This document shows positions 30,199-44,361 of a stretch of 64,000 bases of DNA, in pieces. Every line of letters starts with the position of its first letter. The stretch's first letter is position 1. The notes beneath the pieces are model-generated. The model saw nothing but the letters and a program-made list of their open reading frames with translations. It made no database searches and was not told where the DNA came from. The DNA comes from Jiella pelagia (GTDB taxonomy: Bacteria > Pseudomonadota > Alphaproteobacteria > Rhizobiales > Rhizobiaceae): the NCBI RefSeq assembly GCF_026898155.1, contig NZ_CP114029.1, forward strand, positions 1,495,501 to 1,559,500. Reading direction: 5' to 3'. The translations under genes were made by a program, and so were the position numbers.

Positions 30199-30943
30199 CT
30201 ACAGATTGGCATCGAGATGAGAGCCCTCCTTTCCAAGATGCAGGTAGTTCGCATTGAACAGCGCAGCCCGCTTCAATGCCGGCAGATCGAGTATGGTCAA
30301 GGTCTTGCTTTTCAACTCGATGATGCCGGCGCGGCGCAGATCCTGCAGCACCCGGTTGACGCTGACCGTGGTGAGGCCGGTGGCTTCGCCGAGCCTCCGC
30401 CTGCGACAGGGGCAGCGGGCAGCTGTTGTCCGTCGTCAGGCCGACGGAGGAAAGGCGGGTGAACAGTTCGCACAGGAGATGGCTGATCCGCTCTTTGGCA
30501 TCCCGCTGCCCGAGGCTTGTCGTCCATTCGCGCTGCACGGCGGCTCCGACGAGCGTCTCCCACCACAGCGCCTGGGTGACACGGGGGTGCCGGTCCATCA
30601 GCGTCTCGAAGGCCTCGCGGGTGATTTCCGCCAGGGTGACGGAACTGACCGCGGCGATGGAGTGATCCATCTCGCCGAGAATGAAGAGGTTGACGTCGCA
30701 CATGTCGCCCGGGATGAACAGCGAGATGATCTGCCGCCGGCCGTCCTCGAGGTCCTTGTGCCGGCAGCCCCAACCGTCGATGAAGAGCCTGATCGCCTGC
30801 GGACGCTCGCCCTCGGCGATGATCATCTCGCGCGGGCCAAAACGGCGCTGCCGCGCGCCGCAAACCTCCGCCAGAGCCCTGCGATCGTCCACAGATAGCC
30901 GGGTGTAATGCTCGAGCTTCCGAATCAGCCGATGTTCGGTCAA
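30199..30943 (-). CDS. Crp/Fnr family regulator (single-base frameshift at GAGCTC)
   Basis: Start ATG 30943 (MTEHRLIRKLEHYTRLS). Cyclic-nucleotide-like beta roll at residues about 25-130 (EMIIAEGERPQAIRLFIDGWG, ISLFIPGDMCDVNLFILGEMD). At 30391-30397 the coding strand reads GAGGCTC. One base fewer gives LPLSQAELGEATGLTTVSVNR and VLQDLRRAGIIELKSKTLTILD, a complete winged helix, to a TAG at 30199, about 247 aa. There is no Cys cluster of the FNR type and no obvious cAMP-contact Arg/Glu signature, so the ligand is unknown. Related proteins lie beside HWE kinases in Rhizobiales. The frameshift is judged artefactual. Confidence 0.87.
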
Positions 30944-31119
30944 TGGAAGACCTTTCGCTCGTCCTCTGGGTGTTCGATCATCACGGGCATTCGCCCTTTG
31001 ACTTAGGAACGCAGGAAGGGACGAAAAGTTTGAAATGTGCTACCGGTCCGTGTCGGCCGTCCTAGCCGTGCGGACGCGCTGCGGGCCGACGGACGAAGGA
31101 GCGACGAAGGGGCGACTCG

Positions 31120-31527
31120 ATGGATGCGGAGATCGCAAGGAGACTTTCGGGCCGAACCGTGCTCGTCGTCGAGGACGAGTACTTCATCGCCGACGACATC
31201 ACCCAGGCGCTGGAGAGACTGGGCGCCACCGTCGTCGGCCCCGTGGCGACGAAGACGGCGGCGATGCAGCGGCTCGAAGACGGATCTTCCGTCGATCTCG
31301 CCATCCTCGACATCAACCTCAACGGCCAGACGGTCTATCCCGTCGCGGACGAGCTGGCGCGCCGCGAGATCCCATTCGTCTTCGCCACCGGCTACGATCC
31401 GACGACGATCCCCGATCATTACCGTGAGCTGCCGCGATGGCAGAAGCCGTTCGATGCCGACGCGCTCGCCCGGGTGCTGGCCGCGATGGACGAACAGAGC
31501 GGGCAGACGTCCTTCCGCGCCCCATGA
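31120..31527 (+). CDS. Single-domain response regulator
   Basis: 135 aa, receiver domain only. TVLVVEDEYFIADDI holds the acidic pair, LAILDINLNG the phospho-acceptor Asp, FVFATGYD the Thr position and RWQKPF the conserved Lys. The FATGYD signature is typical of receivers partnered with HWE/HisKA_2 kinases. With no output domain it probably passes phosphate or sequesters it. Located between the Crp/Fnr gene (divergent) and the CheB-CheR-kinase gene. Confidence 0.9.
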   Translation: MDAEIARRLSGRTVLVVEDEYFIADDITQALERLGATVVGPVATKTAAMQRLEDGSSVDLAILDINLNGQTVYPVADELARREIPFVFATGYDPTTIPDHYRELPRWQKPFDADALARVLAAMDEQSGQTSFRAP

Positions 31528-31716
31528 GCATCGCGTGCGGAAGACGCCGCCACGACGTTGCGCCTGCGGTTGAACACTGACACACGTCTTTGAAGCATCC
31601 ATGCCGATCGCGGATGCTCGATCTCAGCGAGTTCGAATGCCGGGCGGCAGAGGCACGCGAGAGACGTTGGCCGAGGGATTTGGCCGAAAGCGACGGACGG
31701 ACCCAGGAGTGAGACC

Positions 31717-34700
31717 GTGAACGATGAACACACGGCGCCGTCCAATCCGTCGAGCCGGGCAACGCCGATCTGCGCGATCGGCGCATCGGCCGGAGGGGTC
31801 GGAGCCCTCCGCAGCTTCTTCAGACATGTGCCGGACGATCTCGGCCTCGCCTATGTCGTCATCCTCCACCTCTCGCCGGATCAGCCGAGTTCGATGAGCG
31901 AGATCCTTTCGGTCTGCACCGGGATGCCGGTGCACCAGGTGACCGATGGCCCGCCTCTGAGCCCCAACTGCGTCTATGTCATCCCGCCGGGCCGGGAACT
32001 CGTGGTCGAGGGGGACAACGTCACGGCACGTCCGTTCTCGGAGCCGCGCGGCAGTCGCGCGCCGATCGACATGTTGTTTCGCTCGATCGCGGCCGGCCGC
32101 GGCGACGGAATGGCGGTGGTCCTGACGGGCTCCGGATCGGACGGCTCGCTTGGCGTGCGTGCCATCAAGGAAGCGGGCGGCGTCGTCTTCGTGCAGGACC
32201 CCGCAGAGGCGGAGTTCCCGCCGATGCCGCAGAACGCCATCGGCACCGGGGCCGCCGACTTCGTGGCGCCGATCGCACGGCTGGTCGAGCGCATCGCCGA
32301 GGTGGCGCGCAGCAAGGAGGCGGTGCGCTCGCTCGACATGGATGGGGCGGCCAACGATCTTCGGCGGATCATCGGCAATCTCAGGGCGCGGACCGGCCAC
32401 GACTTCGGCAGCTACAAGCGGGCGACGGTGATGCGACGCGTCATGCGCCGCATGCATGTCGGCCGCATTGAGAACCTGGCGAAATACGCCGAATACGTGC
32501 ACGAGACGCCGGAAGAAGCGCAGGAACTGTTCGGCGACCTCTTGATTTCGGTCACCCAGTTCTTCCGCGACCCGTCGGCCTTCGAGGCCTTGCGACAGCG
32601 GGTGATCGCCCCGATGTTCGAGGATGTTCCGGACGAGGGATTCCGGATCTGGGTGGTGGGCTGCGCGACGGGCGAGGAAGCCTACAGCATCGCCATCGTC
32701 ATGCTCGAGGAGGCTGCGCAGCGCAAGGAGCGGACGCCGATCCAGATCTTCGCCACCGATCTCGACGAAGGTGCCCTGGCGACGGCGCGCGAAGGCCGCT
32801 ATCCCCGCTCCATCGAGGCCGACGTGCCCGAGGAGAGGCTGAGGCGCTACTTCATCGATGAACGCACGCACTACCGGGTCCGCAAGGAAGTGCGCGACAC
32901 GGTTCTCTTTGCCTCGCACAGCGTCGTGAAGGACCCGCCCTTCCTGCGGATGGATCTCATCACCTGCCGCAACCTGTTGATCTATCTCGAGCGCTCGCTG
33001 CAGCAGCAGCTCTGCTCGATATTCCACTATGGGCTGAGGCCGGGCCGCTATCTGTTCCTCGGTTCGGCCGAGACCGCCGACGTCGCCCCGGACCTGTTGG
33101 CGGCCGTCGATCGCGAGGCCCGCCTCTACCGTTCACGCCCCCGCCCCGCACACGGCCTGCCGGCGCTGCCACAGCTTCCCGCCGACTCGGCCTTCCGGCC
33201 CCAGCCGTTTCGCCAGCCGCCGCCAGAGCGACGCCCCGAGGTCCCCGCCGAGATCCATGCAAGGGCTCTGGAGCAGATGGCGCCGCCGAGCGTCATCGTC
33301 GACGAGAACCACAACACCGTTCATCTGTCGCCGACCGCCGGACGTTTCATCCTGCACTCGGCAGGCCCGTTCGATTCGCGGCTTTCCGTCGCCGCGCGGC
33401 CGGAACTGCGGCTCGACCTGAAGCTCGCCCTGGACCGTGCCTTCGGCCGGAAGCTGCCGACCCTGACGCATCCCGTGGAGGTCGACCTCAACGGCGACAG
33501 GCGTCGCGTCAGCATGCATGTCGCGCCGGTCGCAACCCCCGAATACGCCGCCGCGCAGGCGATCGTCTTCTTCATCGACGGCGGCCCGGCCGATCCTGCC
33601 GACGATGAAGAGATGCCGAAGGAAGGACGGCCGGACGAGGTCCGGCGCCTCCATACCGAGCTGAAGGCCGCGCAGGAGGCGCTGGTGGCCAGCCGCTCCG
33701 AGCACGAGGCGGCGATCGAGGATCTGAGGGCCGCCAACGAGGAACTCCAGTCGATCAACGAGGAGTACCGCTCGACGTCGGAGGAGTTCGAGACCTCCAA
33801 GGAAGAGCCTCCAGTCGATGAACGAGGAGCTTCAGGCGGTGAATGCCGAACTGAAGAACAAGCTCGACAACATCTCGACTGCCCACAGCGATTTACAGAA
33901 TCTCACCGCTGCGACCGAGATCGGCACGCTGTTCCTCGACGAAAAATTGCGGATCCGCATGTTCACGCCGCCGGTCGTCGACCTCTTCAACATCGCCGAG
34001 ATGGACATCGGCCGCGCCATCACCGACTTCACGAACAGGCTCAGCTACGAGGAGATCGGATCGGACGTCGCCCGGGTCTTGCGCGACCTCACACCGGTCG
34101 AAAGCGAGATCCGCAGCAAGGACAACCGCTGGTTCATGATGCGGCTGCGTCCCTACCGGACGATCGAAGACCGGATCAGCGGCACGGTGCTCACCTTCAT
34201 CGACATCACCGATCGGGTCGAGGCGGAGCACAAGCTGCGGGAATCCGAACGGCGCTTTCGCGCGCTGGTGCAGGCAAGCTCCCAGGTGCTTTACCGGATG
34301 AGCCCGCAATGGCGGGAAATGCGACAACTCTCCGGAAGCGGCTTCCTCTCGGATATGCGCGCTCCGAACCCGGAATGGCTGGAGCACTACATCCTGCCCG
34401 AGGAGCAGCCGCGCGTGCGCGCCGCGATCCACGAGGTGATCGCCGACAAGAAGCCGTTCGAGCTGGAACACCGCGTTCGCCTCCCCGACGGCGCCACCAG
34501 ATGGACGCTGTCGCGCGCCGTGCCGATCATCGACGAGAACGGCGAGATCGAGGAATGGTTCGGCGCCGCGACCGACGTGACGGCGGGCAAGGTGGCCGAG
34601 GAAGCTCTGCGCGGCAGCGAGGAAAGCCTGCGGCTGGCTCTTGAGGTGGGCGGGCTCGGCACCTGGGACCGCGATCTTCTGACCGGCGAGTGCATCTGGT

Positions 34701-35623
34701 CCGCCAACCAGTACCGGATCTTTGGTCTTGAGGTCGGCGAGGCCGAGCCGAGCGAGGCTGCGTGGTTGGAATGCGTCCATCCCGACGACCTCGACGAGGT
34801 GAAAGCGGCGATGGCGACCGCGCGAGACGAGCACAGCGTGTTCGAGCGCGAGTTCCGGATCCAGCGCCCGGACGGCGCCACCCGCTGGTGCTTCTCGCGC
34901 GGCCAGTTCTACTACGATCGCGAGGACAAGCCGGTCCGGATGATCGGGGTCGTCGAGGACACGACCGAGCGGCGGGAGTGGAGCGAACGCCAGCAGGTGA
35001 TGGTCGCCGAGTTGCAGCATCGCACGCGCAACCTCCTCGCGGTGGTGCGCTCGATCGTCGGCCAGACGATCAAGGCCAGCGGAACGCTGGAGGAATTCCG
35101 GGACAGGCTGAACGACAGGCTCGCGGCACTGTCCAGGGTTCAGGGCCTCATGTCCCGCTCGGACAAGGAGCCGATCACACTCAGGGCATTGATCACAGCG
35201 GAACTCGAAGCCCTCGGCGCTGTGACATCGCCGGAACGCCTGAGTGTCGAAGGACCGGACGTCCCGCTGCGCAACGCCGCCGTGCAGACGCTGGCCCTCG
35301 GCCTGCATGAGCTCGCGACGAATGCGCGCAAATACGGCGCACTGGCCAACGATGCAGGACATCTGGCGATCGAGTGGCGCAGCGAGACCATCGACGGCGA
35401 GGCGCATCTCGTCATCGACTGGATCGAGACGGGCGGCAACGCGCGAGCCGACGGCGACGACGCGAGCCACAAGGGCTACGGCCAGGAGCTGATCGAGAAG
35501 GCCCTGCCTTACACGCTGGGCGCAAAGACGAGCCACGAACTGACGGCCGGCGGGGTTCGCTGCACGATCGCCCTGCCGATGTCGGGTCCGAGGCGGGTGA
35601 TTCGGGATACACGGGATGGATAA
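31717..35623 (+). CDS. CheB-CheR-PAS-HWE hybrid kinase (single-base frameshift at GAGCTC)
   Basis: GTG start at 31717 with CAGGAG upstream. At 33805-33811 the sequence is GAGCCTC; removing a base gives SKEELQSMNEELQAVNAELK and one protein of about 1301 aa. Domains: CheB methylesterase (about 15-200; GASAGGVGALR, ILHLSPD, LTGSGSDGS give Ser-His-Asp), CheR methyltransferase (about 215-480; SVTQFFRDPSAFEAL, VVGCATGEEAYSIAIV, FATDLDEGALATAREG, MDLITCRNLLIYL), a coiled coil (about 630-730), three PAS domains, and an HWE kinase (ELQHRTRNLLAVVRS, HELATNARKYGAL). It lacks a CheB receiver. The stop overlaps a receiver gene by 8 bp, so they are coupled partners. The frameshift is judged artefactual. 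Confidence 0.9.
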
Positions 35624-35981
35624 GGCGGCAGGTTCTTTGAAAGGGCGCCGGGTGCTGCTCGTCGAGGACGACTATTTCATCGCCGAGGAGATGAACCGGA
35701 CCTTCCGCGACATGGGCGTCGAGGTGGTCGGCCCGGTGGCGACGGTCGGCGAAGCGTTGCGGCTCATCGAGAGCGGCCACCTGGACGGCGCGGTGCTCGA
35801 CATCAACCTGCAGGGCGAACTCGCCTTCGCCGTCGCCGATCTCCTGCTCGAGCGATGCGTGCCCTTCGTCTTCGCAACCGGCTATGATCAGTCGGTGATC
35901 CCCGCCCGCTTCGCCAGTGCCATCCGCTGCGAAAAGCCGGTCTCGCCGGTTGCCTTGGCGCGGGCCTTGGCTCTTCGTTAG
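35616..35981 (+). CDS. Single-domain response regulator coupled to the hybrid kinase
   Basis: 121 aa, receiver only. VLLVEDDYFIAEEM, GAVLDINLQGEL (phospho-acceptor Asp), FVFATGYD and CEKPVS are all present. Its ATG lies inside the end of the CheB-CheR-HWE gene (8-bp overlap), strong evidence that they form a phosphorelay pair. Very similar in layout to the receiver at 31120. Confidence 0.9.
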   Translation: MDKAAGSLKGRRVLLVEDDYFIAEEMNRTFRDMGVEVVGPVATVGEALRLIESGHLDGAVLDINLQGELAFAVADLLLERCVPFVFATGYDQSVIPARFASAIRCEKPVSPVALARALALR

Positions 35982-36098
35982 AAGGCCATCGATCTCATCC
36001 TTGCCCGCAAAGGGCGCAGCGGAACCTGCTTGTCGCTGGGCGGTTTGAGCCGAGAGCCGGCGGCGCGTCCGCCGCCTGCAAGGATGAGAAGAAACCGT

Positions 36099-36350
36099 AT
36101 GGCTTCGGCAGAACCGATCACCGATCGCGACCAGATCCGCCAATGGGCCGAGAAGCACGGCGGCCGCCCCTCGAAGGTGGACACCGGCGGCGAAGGCGGC
36201 ATCCTGCGCCTCGATTTTCAGGAACCCGAGGAGAACCTGACGGAAATCTCCTGGGAGGAGTTCTTCGAGATCTTCGAGGCGAACGAGCTGGCCCTCCTCC
36301 TGCCGGAGGACGATGACGACAGCCGCTTCAACAAGTTCGTCTCGCGCTGA
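36099..36350 (+). CDS. Small conserved acidic protein of Rhizobiales, function unknown
   Basis: 83 aa (MASAEPITDRDQIRQWAEKH). It belongs to a small family seen across Rhizobiales, recognisable by GGRPSKVDTGGEGGILRLDF, LTEISWEEFFEIFEANELAL and the end SRFNKFVSR. Members have been mislabelled as glucan branching enzyme. No membrane segment or signal. An ATG at 36084 in the same frame is an alternative start. I do not assign a function. Confidence 0.8.
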   Translation: MASAEPITDRDQIRQWAEKHGGRPSKVDTGGEGGILRLDFQEPEENLTEISWEEFFEIFEANELALLLPEDDDDSRFNKFVSR

Positions 36351-36372
36351 GGCAGCTGGCCGGAAGCACCGG

Positions 36373-36872
36373 TCACCGATAGGCGATTGCCGGCGGCGGC
36401 TCGACCATGAAGCCGCGTTCGCCCCGCCGGCACAGATAGACCTCGTCGTCGGTCGCGCCGACGATCGAAAATCCCGAACTGCGCAGCATCGCCTCCATGC
36501 CGGCGCGGTTCGGGATCCACCAGTTGGTCGGATCGGCCGAATAGTTCTTCTCGACGAAGACCATCCGCGGATAGCCCTCCCGTTCGAAGACCGCCTCCTC
36601 CTCGAAGCGATAATCGTCCGCGATGTCCGCGATCTTCGTGCTGCCGCGAAGCATCGACTGGAACAAGCATGTTGCCGCCCACCACGGTCTCGTAGAGGAG
36701 ATCGAGCGCAAGCAGCGGGTGGCGGAGGTGATAAAGGACGCCCATGAAGACGACGAAGTCGAAGCGCTCCTGCAACTCACCCACCAGTGCGGGATCGGTC
36801 CATTCATGCACCACGACGACGTCCGCACCGTCGAGAGCCGCCCTAAGAAGCAGCCGATCGCCCCTTGCGGGG
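36373..36872 (-). pseudogene. Remnant of a TIGR04290-type SAM methyltransferase
   Basis: The C-terminal half of the family is clear: ERFDFVVFMGVLYHLRHPLL, ALDLLYETVVGGNML, SMLRGSTKIADIADDYRF, EKNYSADPTNWWIPNRAGME, AMLRSSGFSIVGATDDEVYL. A one-base insertion near 36665-36672 breaks it (NML/FQSML). The N-terminal SAM-binding part is missing. Instead the frame enters from RGDRLLLRAALDGADVVVVHEW, which looks like part of another protein, perhaps a glycosyltransferase that often neighbours this methyltransferase. I see no start that gives a full-length enzyme. Confidence 0.65.
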
Positions 36873-36967
36873 AAGATGCCCGGCAGGGCAGAGGGGAGAC
36901 ATGCCGCCGTCGCCGATCATAACATCGAACCGCAGCGGCCAAACCTCACACGAGGAGAATAGCGATC

Positions 36968-37855
36968 ATGACCTCACCCTTCTCACTCGTCCTCGACGCG
37001 CAATGCGCACTCGGCGAAGGCCCTGTCTGGTCGGGCACAGAGCAGGCGCTCTACTTCGTCGACATCAAGGGCATGAAGCTCCATCGCTTCGAACCCGAAG
37101 CAAAGCGCCACACCACCATCGGCCTGTCGGAAGAGATCGGCTGCTTCGCCATCCGCAAGGACGGCGGCTTCGTCGCCGGCCTGCGCTCTGGCGTCTGGCA
37201 CCTCGCCCCGGATGGCGAACGCATCGCAATGCTGGCGCCGAACCCCGAGCCCACGGCGACCAACCGCTTCAACGACGGGCGCACCGACCCGCGCGGCCGC
37301 TTCTTTCTCGGCACCATCGACGAGAAGAAGGCCGGCGGCACGGCGGGCCTCTATCGCTTCGACAGGCGCGGCCTCGCCAAGATCGAATCCGGCATCTGGA
37401 CGTCCAACGGCCTCGCTTTCTCGCCGGATGGCCGCATCATGTACCACTCCGATACGCCGGCCCACACGGTCTACGCCTATGACTACGACGTCGAGACCGG
37501 CGAGGCGACGAACCGCCGGGTCTTCGCCAGGCTCGAACCGAAGGGCGACGACAAGGGCCGCCCCGACGGCGCGGCGGTGGACGCCGAGGGCTGCTACTGG
37601 TCGGCGCTCTACGAGGGCGGGCGGGTGCAGCGCTATTCGCCGAAGGGCGAACTTCTCGGGGAATATCCAGTGCCGGCGATGTGCACGACGATGATCGCCT
37701 TCGGCGGCGATGACCTGAAGACGCTCTACGTCACTTCGGCGCGCGATGGCCGCCCGGCGGAAGAACTGGAGCGCCTGCCCCATTCCGGCGGCGTCTTTTC
37801 CATGCGCACCGACGTGCCCGGCCTGCCGGAGCCGCAGTTCGACCCGCAGGTCTGA
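36968..37855 (+). CDS. SMP-30/gluconolactonase-like sugar lactone hydrolase
   Basis: 295 aa with a GAGGAG ribosome site about 14 bases upstream. Six-bladed propeller family that opens sugar lactones using a divalent metal. Family marks: CALGEGPVWSGTEQALYFVDI with the metal Glu near residue 16, HRFEPEAKRHTTI, TNRFNDGRTDPRGRFFLGTI (Asn/Asp), WTSNGLAFSPDGRIMYHSDT (Asn and Asp ligands) and KGRPDGAAVDAEGCYWSALYEGG. Cytoplasmic. Standing alone; a strong terminator follows. The substrate cannot be fixed from sequence. Confidence 0.93.
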   Translation: MTSPFSLVLDAQCALGEGPVWSGTEQALYFVDIKGMKLHRFEPEAKRHTTIGLSEEIGCFAIRKDGGFVAGLRSGVWHLAPDGERIAMLAPNPEPTATNRFNDGRTDPRGRFFLGTIDEKKAGGTAGLYRFDRRGLAKIESGIWTSNGLAFSPDGRIMYHSDTPAHTVYAYDYDVETGEATNRRVFARLEPKGDDKGRPDGAAVDAEGCYWSALYEGGRVQRYSPKGELLGEYPVPAMCTTMIAFGGDDLKTLYVTSARDGRPAEELERLPHSGGVFSMRTDVPGLPEPQFDPQV

Positions 37856-37867
37856 CCACCGGCAACG

Positions 37868-37899
37868 AAAAAGGCCCGCTCGTCCGGGCGGGCCTTTTG
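37868..37899. terminator. Bidirectional rho-independent terminator
   Basis: AAAAAGGCCCGC, loop TCGTCC, GGGCGGGCCTTTT: a GC-rich stem flanked by A-run and T-run, between the convergent lactonase and ferredoxin-NADP reductase genes. Confidence 0.85.
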
Positions 37900-37947
37900 G
37901 TACGATCAGTCTGTTCCGCGCCATTTCCGGCAACGGGAAGCGGGTGC

Positions 37948-38763
37948 TCAATCGACGAACGCCCGCTCCACCACGTAGGTCCCCGGCTTGTTGTTGGCGC
38001 CTTCCTCGAAGCCGCGCGCCTGAAGCAGGCCCTCGATCTCGCGCAGCATCGCCATCGAGCCGCAGATCATCGCCCGGTCAGTCTCTGGATTCAGCGGCTC
38101 GATTGCGAGATCGGTGAACAGCTTGCCGTTCTCGATCAGGGTGGTGACCCGGTGGCCCCGCGTCTCGCCCTCGCGGGTGGCGCTGGCGTGGAAGTGCAGC
38201 TTGTCGCCGACGAATTCGCTCATCAGCTCGTCGTTCTTCGTGTTCTCGACGAGTTCGCGACCGTAGTTGAGTTCGGCGTTCTCGCGGCAGGTCTGGGTGA
38301 GAATGACCTGATCGAACTTCTCATAGGTCTCGGGATCGCGGATCACCGAGGCGAAGGGCGCGATGCCGGTGCCGGTCGAGAACAGGAACAGGCGTTTTCC
38401 CGGGATGAGAGCGTCATGCACCAAGGTGCCCGTCGGCTTCTTGCGCATCAGCACCGTATCGCCGACCTTGATCTTCTGCAGATGCTCGGTGAGCGGGCCG
38501 CCAGGGACCTTGATGGAGAAGAATTCTAGCTCCTCGTCCCAGGCAGGGCTGGCGATCGAATAGGCCCGGTAGACGGGCTTTTCGGCATTGGGCAGGCCGA
38601 TCATCACGAACTCGCCGGAGCGGAATCGAAAGCTCTGCGGCCGCGTCATGCGGAAGGAGAACAGGCGGTCGGTATAGTGCTTCACCGCCGTCACGGTCTC
38701 GGCGAAGACGTTCGCCGGGATCGGAAATGCCGTGTTCGCTTCACTCGTGGCGACAGAACTCAT
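37948..38763 (-). CDS. fpr: Ferredoxin--NADP+ reductase
   Basis: 271 aa. FAD enzyme moving electrons between NADPH and ferredoxin/flavodoxin. FAD-binding YRAYSIASP (about residue 65), NADP-binding STGTGIAPFASV (about 130), TQTCRENAELNYG and ICGSMAMLREIEGLL, with the end GTYVVERAFVD. This is the bacterial subclass I type usual in alphaproteobacteria. A palindrome ATGAT-GAG-ATCAT lies upstream at 38894-38906 and might be an operator. Confidence 0.94.
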   Translation of the reverse strand: MSSVATSEANTAFPIPANVFAETVTAVKHYTDRLFSFRMTRPQSFRFRSGEFVMIGLPNAEKPVYRAYSIASPAWDEELEFFSIKVPGGPLTEHLQKIKVGDTVLMRKKPTGTLVHDALIPGKRLFLFSTGTGIAPFASVIRDPETYEKFDQVILTQTCRENAELNYGRELVENTKNDELMSEFVGDKLHFHASATREGETRGHRVTTLIENGKLFTDLAIEPLNPETDRAMICGSMAMLREIEGLLQARGFEEGANNKPGTYVVERAFVD

Positions 38764-39180
38764 GCCAATTGCCTCTCTCGTCGTTCGTCATATGGCGCCA
38801 TGGTGCACCCATGCGGCATATCCTGACCGCCTGTCGCCCCAAACGCAGCGCTGCGGTGTGGCTTGGCGGCATCACTAGCCAGAGTGCACACCGATGATGA
38901 GATCATTAGTGTACAAACATAATGGCCGGATCGCAAAGCCTCAGCGTCGAAAATTCCAAAAACCGCCGCCGATCGGAAAAATCCATCGCGCGGCGGCGTG
39001 TTCCCGACGCCATCGAACCGCCGTCACGGCCGGGTCGGCGTGAGCGGCTTGGCGTCCTGAGCGCCAGGGCGTCAGAACGCCCATGCGCCCGAGCGGCGCG
39101 CGAAACGATGCCTGAGGCCTCCGGGCGGATGGAGGTGGGCGACGAAGCCGCCCCCTCTCCGGCCCGTTGGCCTCAAACGA
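38764..39180. other. Intergenic, 417 bp
   Basis: Between fpr (leftward) and the end of metH (leftward). Holds the fpr promoter. The ATGAT-GAG-ATCAT palindrome at 38894-38906 and nearby GTGCAC/GTGTAC are the only symmetry noticed. The rightward frame through it is low-complexity and runs antisense into metH; no gene is called. Confidence 0.5.
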
Positions 39181-42979
<3,799 letters not shown>

Positions 42980-43016
42980 GAGCGTCGCTTATCCTTCTGG
43001 GTCACCGTCCAGATCA

Positions 43017-43034
43017 CATAAAGATATTCTTATG
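43017..43034. promoter_or_regulatory. Imperfect palindrome upstream of metH, possible SahR/ArsR-type operator
   Basis: CATAAAGATATTCTTATG, 38 bp upstream of the metH start, is an 18-base near-palindrome (halves CATAAAGAT / CATAAGAAT). AT-rich symmetry of this form resembles ArsR-family SahR-type sites reported near methionine-cycle genes. The regulator is not in the window; assignment is by resemblance from memory. Confidence 0.45.
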
Positions 43035-43296
43035 TCAACAAATGGACGGCCAGAACAGCGAAGCAATGGGCGCCTGGGACATGGCAGAGTAGGATCCCGG
43101 CCTCGTGATCCTCATTGAAGTGCCGCCGGTGCCGGCGGCTCGAAGAGCACACGAGCTGGGGTACCCGAGGTCCGACCCGGAGCCGACAATTTTGCAACTT
43201 CGTCGCGCTTTGCCCGTGAACGATTTCAAAATTTAGCCGCTTGTGCGAGATAATGGCGAAAGACCACCCGAAACAGCCGGACGAACCACCATCGAC

Positions 43297-44184
43297 ATGC
43301 GGATCACCGATCGCCCATCGCCCGCCGCCATTCGGCGTCGCCATGCCAAAGTCGCTCTTTTGAGCGGCCGCAAAGGCATTTTCGCCGCGCTTTTCTGCGG
43401 CATGGCCGCGATCGCAGGCTGCCAGACCGGGGCGGACATCGCCGCGATTCAGGCGATTTCCCTCGACAAGAACCAGGGCACCGAGCAGAATATCGCCTCC
43501 CTGACCGACACAGTGAACGCCAATCCGTCCGATCCCGAGGGCTACAACGTCCGCGGTACGGCCTACGGCCGAGCCGGTTCGTACGAAAACGCCATCGCCG
43601 ATTTCAATCGCGCCATCCAGCTCGATCCGAACTTCTACCAGGCCTATGCGAACCGGGCGTTGATCTATCGCCAGATCAACGATCCGGCCAAGGCCGCCGC
43701 CGACTACAACAAGGCGATCCAGATCAATCCGCGCTACGGCTCGGCCTATATCGGCCTCGGCAACGTCTACCGTGTCGCGGGGAGAAACCGCGAGGCGCTC
43801 GGCTATTTCCAGCAGGCGATCGATCTCGGCACCTCCGACCCGCGCGCCTATCACAATCGCGGCCTGCTCTATCAGATCGACGGGCAGCACAAGCTGGCAA
43901 TCGAGGATTTCTCGCGGGCGATTTCGCTGCAGCCGAGCGCGGCCGAGCCCTATTCGGCCAGAGGCGTCTCGTATCTGGCGACCGGCGACGACGACAATGC
44001 CTTCGAAGACTTCAACACGGCGCTCAGGCTCGACGAGACCAAGGCGGAATACTGGACCAACCAGGCGCTCGCCTACGAGCGCAAGGGCGACCGCAGCAAG
44101 GCCTTCCGCTCCTACGCGCGCGCTGCGCAGCTGAACCCGGACTACCGCCCGGCCAAGGACGGCATGGCGCGAACGCGGGTGTAA
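43297..44184 (+). CDS. TPR-repeat lipoprotein
   Basis: 295 aa from the ATG at 43297 (MRITDRPSPAAIRRRHAKVA). A basic N-terminus and hydrophobic segment end in the lipobox MAAIAGC (Cys near 41), so a membrane-anchored periplasmic lipoprotein. From about 80 to 285 there are six consecutive 34-residue TPR units (for example AYGRAGSYENAIADFNRAIQLDP, GLLYQIDGQHKLAIEDFSRAI, ALAYERKGDRSKAFRSYARAA). TPR lipoproteins of this NlpI-like layout serve as scaffolds for envelope complexes; the partner is unknown. Divergent from metH. Confidence 0.88.
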   Translation: MRITDRPSPAAIRRRHAKVALLSGRKGIFAALFCGMAAIAGCQTGADIAAIQAISLDKNQGTEQNIASLTDTVNANPSDPEGYNVRGTAYGRAGSYENAIADFNRAIQLDPNFYQAYANRALIYRQINDPAKAAADYNKAIQINPRYGSAYIGLGNVYRVAGRNREALGYFQQAIDLGTSDPRAYHNRGLLYQIDGQHKLAIEDFSRAISLQPSAAEPYSARGVSYLATGDDDNAFEDFNTALRLDETKAEYWTNQALAYERKGDRSKAFRSYARAAQLNPDYRPAKDGMARTRV

Positions 44185-44361
44185 TCCGCGAGAAGCGGTG
44201 CGGGGGGCAAACGCCTTCACTCGCCGGTCGGCCTCCTGGCTTTCGCAGAGCGCCAGCCCGGCTGATGAAGGGCCTCCGCCCACGGGCGGATACCGCCCGG
44301 CGTTTCTGAAGGTCCAGAATGAAGTTCTACCGCCTCACCGAACTTCCGTTACCCGCCAGGG

